NCBI RefSeq assembly: GCF_008520305.1 | Contig: NZ_ML703279.1 | Span: forward strand, 124,001-188,000 | DNA length: 64,000 nt | Reading direction: 5' to 3' | Source: Mesorhizobium sp. SARCC-RB16n | Lineage (GTDB): Bacteria; Pseudomonadota; Alphaproteobacteria; Rhizobiales; Rhizobiaceae | Shown: one piece after another, positions 26,559 through 34,379 of the stretch | How the letters are laid out: each line of letters begins with the position of its first letter | Numbering within the stretch: position 1 is the first letter of the stretch | The notes under the pieces: model-generated | The model's input: only the letters and a program-made list of their open reading frames with translations | Databases searched by the model: none | Told to the model about the DNA's origin: nothing | Translations under genes and position numbers: made by a program

Positions 26559-28903
26559 TGCAGCATCTCCATTTGAAAGTTCGGCGCATAACGCCAGTCT
26601 GCAGGCGTTTGCCCGCGCCCGCCCCCCAGAACGTCGATCCCCTTGCCAATCGCCCCAAGCGCGAAATCAAGAACCACGCTGTCACCGCCCGATTTCAACA
26701 GAACGAGATGATTGTCGACGTTACTTGTCTGAAGGAACGCGCTCTCCGTCGGCGTTAGATTGAGCGGTGCAAGTTCGGTTTCGGTGTTGTAGGAGCTGGG
26801 GTAGATCAGACGCGTGACGGCGCTCTCCAAGATGGCGTCGCCAGCGGCGCTGTTGAGGATGTGCGACACGCGTTGGGTCAAGAGGACGACCGCAACGTTC
26901 TTCTTGCGCATCGTTAGCATCCAGTCCTTGAGACGCAGTTCGAAGTACGAATCGTCGAGCAGTTTCCACGCTTCATCAAGGACGAGCAGAGTTGGAACCT
27001 CGTCTTCTACGAGCCGTTCCACGCGCCGGAAGACATAGCTCAGCCACGCTGTGCGGACCGCGTTGTTGTCGAAAATTTCTGTGAGGTCAAATGCGGTGAT
27101 CCGACTGTCGAAAGCGAGGGGATCGACCTCCTTGCCGCCGAAAAGCCATCCGAATTGGCCAGTATCGTCCCACCGGCCAAGTCGGTTATGGAGGTCGCCA
27201 TCATCGTCCGTCGCACGCAGCTGACTGCGGAACTGTTCGAAATTCTGGAGGCGTGGGTCAGCCGTCGCATTGGCCTGAACAGCATCATTGATGGCCTGAA
27301 CCTGCACCGGATTTAGGGGGCCGCCCTCATTGCTGGCCAATGCCATTAGCCAATCCGATAGCCAGGCTGCGCCGCGCTTATCCGCTTCCGCCCGCATTGG
27401 ATTGAAGCCGGTTTCCTGCCCCATACGCACAGAGGAATAGGTACCCTCCATGGCGCGGACGGCCATCTCGAAGCCATTGTCCTTGTCGAAGATTATGGTG
27501 CGAGCGCCGAGCCGTTGGGCCTGGCTAAGCAGAAAGGCAACACCGAGGGTCTTACCGGATCCGGTTTGGCCAAGCACCAGAGTGTGCGCCACCGTGCGCT
27601 GACCGGGCTTGCCTGGTAAGTGGAAGTTGAAACGGAACGTTTCGCCGGTCGCTGTTGGAAAGATGGTCACGCAGTCGCCCCACGGACATCGCTCCGGTGG
27701 GTGACCCTTGGGCAAGCCGTGCATGGCGCAAAGCTCTGCGAAGTTCTGAGAGGAGATCATTGCGGCTCGTGTGCGGTAGCTGAAGTTGCCAGGATGCTGG
27801 GCGAAATAGACCGCGCGGGCAGAGAAGCTCTCGCGCACGATTGCAGCACCAGCGTCCTGCATGGCGCGCGTGATATACGCCATGGCCTCCTCAAGCTCTT
27901 CCCTGGTTTCGCAGAATACAGCGATGCTGCAATGATGGTCGCCAAAGACGACGCGACCGGATGCAACATCGTCCTCAGCCACTTCGAGTTGTGCCATGAG
28001 GGAGACGGCCGCGTCCTCTGCCGCACTCATCTGCTTACGCACGCGAGCGATTTTACCTTGGGCGGTGAGGTTGTCGATTGGTGTAAAGCTCTGCGAGACC
28101 ACGGTATCGTATGGTAGGTTGAGCCTGTCGAGGATTCCGGGATAGGTCTCAGTGGGATAGTCCTTTACGGATATGACGGTGCCGTAGCGTTTGAGACCGG
28201 GATTCGGATTGTCGCATTCGAAGACCCTGCCGCGGAACGTGATCATTGAGCTTGCCAGGAGATCAGCGAGCGGGACAAACTTTTTGCCGGCGATAAGGCG
28301 GCCACTTGATCCGTCGATCAGCGTGCGCAACATACCGAGCCATTGGCCGTCCGAGACCGTGAGACGACGAGGCTTTGCCTCACTTAGACTGACCATGCAG
28401 GTTGCGATCATCTGATCGAGGCGGATCGCGCGCGCGGCGACCTCATCGCGACTGTGGGTATCCTTTTTGCCAAACATGTTGATGAGCTTGGTCAGTTTTT
28501 TCGGTGGTCGGATCACCATGGTGATCATCGTGACACGGTCGCGCAGGCCAATGGTTTCGAGATAATGTTGCCAGCGTCGGTCAATCTCCTCGTTGAACGC
28601 GTCTCCTTTGAGGGCCCGCAGCATGTTGGGCGGAGCCGCAACCGATATGCGGTGAACGTAGTACCCGACATTACCGCGCTGCTGCGCAATGAAGCGGGAA
28701 AACGCGTTACTCAGCTCCGCTGTCTGTCGGCTGTCTATTGTGTCGGCATTGATGCCCTCGACGACAAAAGCGCCCATTAGATCGCCGTCGCGCGAGATCA
28801 GGGTGACGTCGTCCACGCTGCTGAGATATGGAATTTGGCTAGCAAGCTGCTCGCTTTTGGGAGCGCCTCCTCGCATCCCGCGTTTGGGAGGTGACTCAGG
28901 CAC
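26555..28903 (-). CDS. virB4: T4SS ATPase VirB4
   Basis: A 782-residue ATPase, close to the 789 of Agrobacterium VirB4. The N-terminal VirB3/membrane-interacting domain is followed by the CagE/TrbE/VirB ATPase domain with Walker A LGQTGSGKTLGVAFLL near residue 446, Walker B LLVLDEAWKLLDD near 643, and the VVLLTQRVSHILNSAAGD motif. It energises pilus assembly and substrate transfer. Start is taken as GTG 28903, overlapping the virB3 end by eight bases. An N-terminal RGMRGGAPK basic stretch precedes the conserved IPYLSSVDD. Confidence 0.94.
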   Translation of the reverse strand: MPESPPKRGMRGGAPKSEQLASQIPYLSSVDDVTLISRDGDLMGAFVVEGINADTIDSRQTAELSNAFSRFIAQQRGNVGYYVHRISVAAPPNMLRALKGDAFNEEIDRRWQHYLETIGLRDRVTMITMVIRPPKKLTKLINMFGKKDTHSRDEVAARAIRLDQMIATCMVSLSEAKPRRLTVSDGQWLGMLRTLIDGSSGRLIAGKKFVPLADLLASSMITFRGRVFECDNPNPGLKRYGTVISVKDYPTETYPGILDRLNLPYDTVVSQSFTPIDNLTAQGKIARVRKQMSAAEDAAVSLMAQLEVAEDDVASGRVVFGDHHCSIAVFCETREELEEAMAYITRAMQDAGAAIVRESFSARAVYFAQHPGNFSYRTRAAMISSQNFAELCAMHGLPKGHPPERCPWGDCVTIFPTATGETFRFNFHLPGKPGQRTVAHTLVLGQTGSGKTLGVAFLLSQAQRLGARTIIFDKDNGFEMAVRAMEGTYSSVRMGQETGFNPMRAEADKRGAAWLSDWLMALASNEGGPLNPVQVQAINDAVQANATADPRLQNFEQFRSQLRATDDDGDLHNRLGRWDDTGQFGWLFGGKEVDPLAFDSRITAFDLTEIFDNNAVRTAWLSYVFRRVERLVEDEVPTLLVLDEAWKLLDDSYFELRLKDWMLTMRKKNVAVVLLTQRVSHILNSAAGDAILESAVTRLIYPSSYNTETELAPLNLTPTESAFLQTSNVDNHLVLLKSGGDSVVLDFALGAIGKGIDVLGGGRGQTPADWRYAPNFQMEMLQ

Positions 28904-29180
28904 GGTACACCTGCCCTTCGCCTTTCAACAGTGCCGCGCTCATCCGGGTGCTTTGCACGGTCGCGATGAAGACATCGATGATTTTTGGATCATAGGCGGC
29001 TAGAGCACGCAACGCGCAGTAGCCACCACCTCCCACGACCGCCAGATAGAGGAACGATTGGGTGATCAGGAAGCCGAGCATCACGGCACATATGAGAACG
29101 ACCAGATATGTGATCGGCAACCCGGCAAAGGCGACCTCTCGCGTCAAGCCTACAAAAAGAGTTGTACGTTGGATGGCCAA
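28896..29180 (-). CDS. virB3: T4SS inner-membrane protein VirB3
   Basis: About 94 residues. The typical VirB3 opening RTTLFVGLTREVAFAGLPIT is followed by two adjacent membrane segments (YLVVLICAVMLGFLI and SFLYLAVVGGGGYCAL) and a short polar tail with AYDPKIIDVF. VirB3 partners VirB4 and VirB5. The open frame extends to 29303 but the extra residues overlap virB2 and do not look like VirB3. I place the start at TTG 29180 after GGGAG, though spacing is short and the start is uncertain. Confidence 0.82.
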   Translation of the reverse strand: MAIQRTTLFVGLTREVAFAGLPITYLVVLICAVMLGFLITQSFLYLAVVGGGGYCALRALAAYDPKIIDVFIATVQSTRMSAALLKGEGQVYRA

Positions 29181-29244
29181 TACTCCCTTGAAAAGGCGAG
29201 GCAGCCCGCAGCCTAAAATGAATAGGGATTGCGACGCATCGAGA

Positions 29245-29556
29245 TCATTTTGCGGCCAAGCCATGGACGAAGCTGGCGCCGCCAAACACGATCGCGATGC
29301 CAACGATGACGGACACCGCGAAGGTCCAGTCCATCCGGCCGGTCATGAATGAGAAGCCTACGGCGATGACAGCCAAGGCGGAGACTGCAACCCCGATCGG
29401 GCCGGTGATCGCTGCCACGATCGCATCAAGGAATGATGTCACGCCGTTGAAATCCTGAGCGGCGCTTGGAGTGGCAAAAACTAGAGCCAGGAAAGCCGTA
29501 GTACAGGCGATCGAGAAAAGTTTACCACAGTCGATTTTAGCGATTATTTTCTTCAT
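29245..29556 (-). CDS. virB2: T4SS major pilin VirB2
   Basis: A 103-residue pilin precursor. A long signal peptide ends at ATPSAAQ (about residue 34), then come two hydrophobic helices (IVAAITGPIGVAVSALAVIA and FAVSVIVGIAIVFGGASFV) joined by a short polar loop GRMDW, the VirB2 hairpin. Mature pilin forms the T-pilus. It is the first gene of the operon; no virB1 transglycosylase gene precedes it. AGAGG lies before ATG 29556 and a vir box-like site about 250 bases upstream. Confidence 0.88.
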   Translation of the reverse strand: MKKIIAKIDCGKLFSIACTTAFLALVFATPSAAQDFNGVTSFLDAIVAAITGPIGVAVSALAVIAVGFSFMTGRMDWTFAVSVIVGIAIVFGGASFVHGLAAK

Positions 29557-29803
29557 TTTTGCCTCTTTTGTCCATTATATTCGCAATTTCTTATGGATAG
29601 CGAACGGGCCTATCCCCTTTTTTGATAGTTTTCTGCCAACGCTAAATGCGACAGAACAACAAATTGCGATAATCGAGCAGATATCAACGACACTTCGATA
29701 CATTCCGAAGCCATTTTCTAGTCTTATATTTCACAGTTACGCATCTACTCTGTATTCGTTGGTACATGTGCCATTTGTTGGTGCGATTGTCTAAGGAAAA
29801 CAT

Positions 29804-29817
29804 GTTTCATTTGTAGC
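29804..29817. promoter_or_regulatory. Vir box-like site upstream of the virB operon
   Basis: GTTTCATTTGTAGC matches 10 of 12 scored positions of GTTNCAATTGNAAC, with the CATTTG core shared with virF-like copy B. Its distance to virB2 (about 250 bases) is on the long side. The intervening stretch is AT-rich and probably holds the promoter. Confidence 0.45.
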
Positions 29818-29852
29818 GTGCGGACATTTCATTCGGAACTAAAAAGGGGGGC

Positions 29853-30060
29853 TTGGACCTCGATAGGGGAATCGACGGGAAAGAAATGAGCGAGACCGCC
29901 CTAGCGGTGCGCGCCATCATGAAAGCCGAGGGCCTGGAGAGCATGACGTGCGGCAAAGGCATTCACTTGGCCTGGCTTGCAAGGACGATCACGCGCGACA
30001 GCACTTGGCCCCCTTTGCCACAGGCATCTTCAAGGCCATGCGACTGCCATCTTACATCGG
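29853..30060 (+). pseudogene. LigD polymerase-domain fragment (tentative)
   Basis: The frame reads LDLDRGIDGKEMSETALAVR, AIMKAEGLES and GKGIHLAWLA. This recalls the LigD primase/polymerase pattern D-x3-G, R-x2-L-x3-GL-S and GGKGLH of bacterial end-joining ligases. Residues between GLES and GKG are missing and a shift follows. Only a short remnant is present and the match is modest. The rest of 30061-30438 shows no gene. Confidence 0.4.
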
Positions 30061-30438
30061 ATGTGAGGTCGAGGCGGGCAGATCCCCAAGATCGCCCTTA
30101 AGCGAGCCGGCACGTTGGATGCCTAACAAACGTAGCCGAAATCACCGCCCTTCAGCCGCGCGTCGCCCTGATAACTATCGGGCGGACTCGCCTTATGCCC
30201 TTTGACGAGGTCGTGACGGCGCCCGGCGCGGCCAGCGCGGCGCTCAGGTCAGCGTCGAGCGCATGGTCTGGCGCGCCGATGGTGTGACATCTGCCAGGGC
30301 TCTGGGCGATTGATACGGAACGAATCAGAGACCGAGAAGAAGAGCTGAGACTCTGGTAGAGCCATTCTGGGAAAAGAGCGCAGCGGTTCCGCCGGAATGC
30401 TTAATAGCTGGCGGGTTGGCGATCCGCCTGTTCCTTAC

Positions 30439-30792
30439 TTAGTGTGCGGCCAGTGTGCTTCTTGCGGACATCTCGAAGACATCGAGCAGGATTGCCAGCC
30501 CGACCCCGCATGCGGTGAGGATGAGTCCGAACATGAAGATGCGGTTAGCACGTTTGAAAAGCTTGCGCCGGAGCGAGCTCATGTCGAGCAATATGGATAG
30601 GGCCCACGTTTGCAACGCGATGCCGCCCAGGATCGGTAGGACGGCGAAAAGATCATAAAGCCGCCACGGCACCGGGTTCGCCGCCCAATGCGTAACGAAG
30701 CCCAAAGAGAACGCGAGCAAGATGCTGACGACGGTAACGGTGCCATTGCGGAATGCAGTTTCGATCAGTTCGTTCGGATCCTGCTCGTCCAA
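30439..30792 (-). CDS. Small integral membrane protein
   Basis: About 117 residues with three hydrophobic segments (VTVVSILLAFSLGFVTHWA, LYDLFAVLPILGGIALQTWA, IFMFGLILTACGVGLAILL) and a basic loop between the second and third (RRKLFKRANR). No enzyme motif and no recognised family. I prefer TTG 30792, which has GGGAGG four bases upstream, over the longer in-frame ATG 30870 that lacks a ribosome site. It stands alone; its neighbours give no hint of function. Confidence 0.6.
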   Translation of the reverse strand: MDEQDPNELIETAFRNGTVTVVSILLAFSLGFVTHWAANPVPWRLYDLFAVLPILGGIALQTWALSILLDMSSLRRKLFKRANRIFMFGLILTACGVGLAILLDVFEMSARSTLAAH

Positions 30793-30870
30793 GCCACCTC
30801 CCTCTCGGCAATCGACCGATCGTTCGTTAGCCGGTCGCCTAAAATGCGTTGCGGTTTTAAGAAGCGACAT

Positions 30871-31449
30871 ACAAGAGAATTGCGCCAGTGGAAAGCTGCG
30901 TCGAGCACGGCGAGCCGCCGTCTCCCCTCAGCATAGCTTCGCAGCAGTTGCTGACGACCGTGCTGGCAAGGGCAAACTGGGTGGTGATGGCAGTGGGCGA
31001 TAGACAGGCTGGGTGCCGAAGAGCGTTTGCCAGCGACGATGGTTGTTGATCAGACGGGAACGAGCGCTTGGCTGTTGCTCGTTTCGAGAGGCGATTCGTC
31101 CGACCCCGGATCCTGCTTGTCGCGGTGCAAAGTTTCGAAGGAGTATGATCGCATCGATTGCAACAACGATGGCCCGTGTTGGGCTGGTTCCACGCTTGGA
31201 CCACAGCCGCTCGTCAAAGTCGCCCCTCGCCCGCGTGAAGGATCAGCCGACGATGACCTTGCCCGACGCCACGCAAATGCCCTTCTGGGCTGCCGAAATC
31301 GGCTGGAGGATCAACCTCGGATGGAACCAGGGCGGCTCTTCAAGGTCAGTTCAGCCCCGCGGCGGGCTCAGTGCGCGGGAAAGGGCTCCAGATTTGGCTG
31401 GGTGACGGTTTCGGTTTCAATGCCAAAAAATGGGCAATGCTTTTCATCT
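30871..31449. other. Gap with no recognisable gene
   Basis: Overlapping short frames on both strands, none with family likeness or a good ribosome site. Possibly degraded coding DNA. Confidence 0.35.
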
Positions 31450-32481
31450 TCATATGTTTTCCGGGAGATAGATGTCGAACGGCAGAAATGTCTGTCCAGG
31501 CGTCTTTGCGCAGCCGGTTTCGATGGCGCGAGCCATCAGCGTCATCAGTTCCTGGCAAAGCCGGCGCAGTGGCGTGGCGAGCGCCATTGTGATGATGCCA
31601 TCCGCGAGCGCGGCCCGTGACTCCGGTGTGATCTCGTTTACGATGGCGACAATGCCACGGTCTTCGCCGTGTTTCCTGAGAGCCGAGATTGCGCCCTCCA
31701 TGCGGCCGGCCGCCACATAAAAGCCGACGAGTTCGGGTTCCCGCTGAATCACATCCAGTGTTGCCTCGTAGGTGATCGGCCGTGTCCCGACGTTCAGGGG
31801 GATGTCAAGCACCGTGAATGTCGGCGCGCTCTCACGAAAATAGGAGCGAAAGCCGATTTCCCGAAGCTCGTGAGCCTGGTAACGCTCAGTGGCGGCTAGG
31901 ACGCCCACCTTGCCGGGCCGTTTTGCCGCTTTGGAAAACATCCAGGCTGCTGTCCGCCCGACTTTCCGGTTGTTCAAGCCAACATAGCCCTCGCGTACGC
32001 CGGCGGCGAAATCCGAAAGCATCGAGAAAACCGGGATGCCTTTCGCTTTGAGTTCTTCGACGGCTGCTGTGATCGTCGGATGGTCCGGCGCCACCATGGC
32101 GATCGCGTCGCATCGGCGCCCAAGCTCCTGGAGAAGTGCTATCAGATCGCCCGGCATATGCGACGGCGCGAATTCGATAAGCGAGGTGCCGTGGAACGCC
32201 TGCGTCGCATTGACCGCCGCTTCGACCTCGCGCGCGAAGTCTTGATAAAAATGCTGGGCGGGTTGTGTGAGGATGAAGCCTAGCTGATAGCGCGGTTGGT
32301 CCGGCTCAGGGCGTCGCTTGCCGAGCCAAGCCGCGTGATAACCGACAGACTCGGCCGCCATGTAGACCCGCAGGGCAGTCTCCTTCCGCACTGGTTGGCG
32401 GGCGTTCAGAACCCGGTCAACAGTTGCCAGGCTGACTTTGGCTTCGCGGGCAAGATCAGCAATTGTCGGTCGCTTGGCCAT
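31450..32481 (-). CDS. LacI-family transcriptional regulator
   Basis: A 343-residue repressor. The N-terminal helix-turn-helix with hinge reads PTIADLAREAKVSLATVDRV, then LNARQPVRKETALRV. The rest is a periplasmic-binding-like sugar domain (YQLGFILTQPAQHFYQDFAR, AIAMVAPDHPTI, KVGVLAATERYQAH, LVGFYVAAGRMEGA). The start is set at ATG 32481 because MAKRPTIAD is the usual beginning, though GGAG is only three bases away; an upstream ATG at 32502 is possible. The LacI branch with VDRVLN and long C-terminus often senses inositol- or ribose-type sugars. No transporter or catabolic gene is adjacent, so its target is unknown. Confidence 0.88.
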   Translation of the reverse strand: MAKRPTIADLAREAKVSLATVDRVLNARQPVRKETALRVYMAAESVGYHAAWLGKRRPEPDQPRYQLGFILTQPAQHFYQDFAREVEAAVNATQAFHGTSLIEFAPSHMPGDLIALLQELGRRCDAIAMVAPDHPTITAAVEELKAKGIPVFSMLSDFAAGVREGYVGLNNRKVGRTAAWMFSKAAKRPGKVGVLAATERYQAHELREIGFRSYFRESAPTFTVLDIPLNVGTRPITYEATLDVIQREPELVGFYVAAGRMEGAISALRKHGEDRGIVAIVNEITPESRAALADGIITMALATPLRRLCQELMTLMARAIETGCAKTPGQTFLPFDIYLPENI

Positions 32482-32775
32482 GATCTCCGATTCTGCAGAC
32501 ATTCTCAGGAACACCATAGGTCGGTGATGAACGTTAATAAGATCCTTTTGCACTTACATCGATGCCGGGAGCTTGCTTCTGCTACGTGCGGCGGCTCCGA
32601 GGGCCCCCATTTTTTGAAATTCCACAATCAGCGTGTCTGCGGATGAGGTGTGCGCCCATTGGGATGAGGATCGCGGCGCGAGAGGGTATAGGCGGCTTGG
32701 TCGCTCACGGGGCGGCGCCTTCGGCTCATTGGCCGCCGGCGCCATGGCCGCGCTCATCAGGCGACACGCGAGCTT

Positions 32776-32803
32776 GGCGGCACCATTTGGACATGGTGCC
32801 GCC
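32776..32803 (-). terminator. Hairpin downstream of the second ompW
   Basis: GGCGGCACCAT and ATGGTGCCGCC form a perfect 11-bp stem with a six-base loop, 15 bases after the ompW stop. It is the counterpart of the hairpin at 2397-2424. No T run follows, so it may end transcription weakly or protect the mRNA end. Confidence 0.5.
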
Positions 32804-32817
32804 TTGGATTTGTATTG

Positions 32818-33495
32818 TCAGAAGCGGTAGCTGAGGCCTGTGCCGATCAGCCAAGGATTGAGCTTGGCTGTGCCCGTAATGTTGTTGCCAAGGACCACTG
32901 CATCAAATTTCGGCTCGAGAAAGAGCTTCTTGACGTCGAAATTGATGCCCCAATGCTGATCCAGCGCGAAGTCGAATCCGACCTGCGCAGCGCCGCCGAA
33001 CGCGTTCTTGACGTGGAGTGCGTCGGCGCTGCCGATATCCTGATTATAGAAGATCGAGTAGTTTACGCCTGCACCGATGTAGGGCTTGAAAGGGCCGGAA
33101 TCGGTGAAGTGGTATTGTAGCGTTAGGGTCGGCGGCAGCACCGAAGTCCGCCCGATGTTGGCGAGCGGGGCGATCGTTCCCTTGCCGTCGATATTGGCGT
33201 GGGTGGCGCCGAGTATGAGTTCAGCGGCGAGATTGTTGGTGAAGTAGTAGGTCAGGTCCAATTCCGGAATTGCCGTATTCGAAAAGGAAAGGCCTGAGCC
33301 GGGAATTTCGTTGACGTTACCCTTATTGTCCGTGATCACCCCCAGCGCACGCAGGCGAATTTGCCAAGAGCTAGGTTCGTCCCCAGGGGCCGGCGCCTCG
33401 GATTGTACATGCGCAGCCGCCGCCTGCTGCAGGCCTGTCAAGATAAGCGCAATTCCAAGTGTTATTCTAAGTGCCGGCCTTATCCAGTTTCTCAT
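32818..33495 (-). CDS. OmpW-family outer membrane protein (copy 2)
   Basis: A 225-residue outer membrane barrel, paralog of 2438-3112. Signal peptide RNWIRPALRITLGIALILTG ending AAAAH. Strands include PELDLTYYFTN and TLTLQYHFTDSGPFKPYIG, and the end is GTGLSYRF with terminal Phe. The start is the ATG at 33495 (MRNWIRP, aligning with MRDWKRP of copy 1), six bases after AAGGAG. A perfect FixK/FNR dyad lies 66 bases upstream, so expression under low oxygen is expected, as known for ompW in the E. coli Fnr regulon. Its role may be uptake or efflux of small hydrophobic compounds in the bacteroid; that is inference. Confidence 0.9.
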   Translation of the reverse strand: MRNWIRPALRITLGIALILTGLQQAAAAHVQSEAPAPGDEPSSWQIRLRALGVITDNKGNVNEIPGSGLSFSNTAIPELDLTYYFTNNLAAELILGATHANIDGKGTIAPLANIGRTSVLPPTLTLQYHFTDSGPFKPYIGAGVNYSIFYNQDIGSADALHVKNAFGGAAQVGFDFALDQHWGINFDVKKLFLEPKFDAVVLGNNITGTAKLNPWLIGTGLSYRF

Positions 33496-33561
33496 CATGC
33501 TCTCCTTGAAATCCGAAATTCGGGTGCGCGGGAGCAATGTCAGCCCTGATGAGACGCTCGG

Positions 33562-33575
33562 TTGATCGAGATCAA
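33562..33575. promoter_or_regulatory. FixK/FNR box upstream of ompW copy 2
   Basis: TTGATCGAGATCAA is a perfect dyad and fits TTGAT-N4-ATCAA exactly. It lies 66 bases before the ompW start, fitting activation at about -40. Confidence 0.85.
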
Positions 33576-34379
33576 CGATGGGATGGATTTTGCAGAAGTG
33601 ACAAATCTCTTAACAGAAATGTCATGTGAACACCGACGCCGGCAACAAAGCGTGGCATAGGTTCAAAGATTCGAACAGCCCTTTTGCGCGGCAAGCAGTC
33701 GCAACGCACTTGAGGCGGCTCTTTTCGCCACGAGCGGCACTATCCTCGGTGAGGGTTCCGTTTATCCATGTCGGCGAGCCTGTCGGTACGATCCGTGATC
33801 CTGTGACGCCGAACTTCGGGGTGTGTGACGGATGCGAGACAAGACCAGCAGCGAAGCCGCTTGCCCAGAGGAAGAGGTTTCGTGGCAGCCCTCCCGACCA
33901 GTCTGGCCGGTTGGCTGGGTGACTATTGGATAGATGCCAGATGCGCTCGGCAGGCCAATCCCGGCGGCCTGGGGGCCGGGCGAAGGGGCCGCACCCGCGG
34001 CTGAAACCGACGTGGGCCAAATGTAGCGCTCTCGCGGCAATTTCGCCGGGACCGCGGCGCGCAATACGGCAAACGAAGCTCCGGTCGGTATCGTGCAGGA
34101 CCGCCGATTTTAGCCACAGCCGCGCGTGAGCCCGCAAAATCGGCTATACAAACCATCAACGCCGAGGGCTACAACGCGGGCAGATCCGCCGCTCCTTTGC
34201 TGGACTTGATCGGATCATTCCTCCACAAGAAATATTCGTTTCGACCACAAGTGCGGTTCGGGCGAAAATACCTTGCGCCGGTGGGAAGGAAATGTACCTG
34301 ATCGTGCTCCTGGGCGACGGCGATTGCGTGGTGGAAACGCGGTCAACAGGACCAGTAACGGTCCAAGGGTCGGAAAGAA
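33576..34379. other. Gap with no recognisable gene
   Basis: Short overlapping frames only. GGAAAG just before 34380 is the ribosome site of the MFS gene. Confidence 0.35.

Noticed and set aside
29645-29680. Vir box near AACAAATTGCG before virB2
   Set aside because: The AATTG core lacks the flanking C and the AAC half; fewer than 60% of positions match. The site at 29804 is better.
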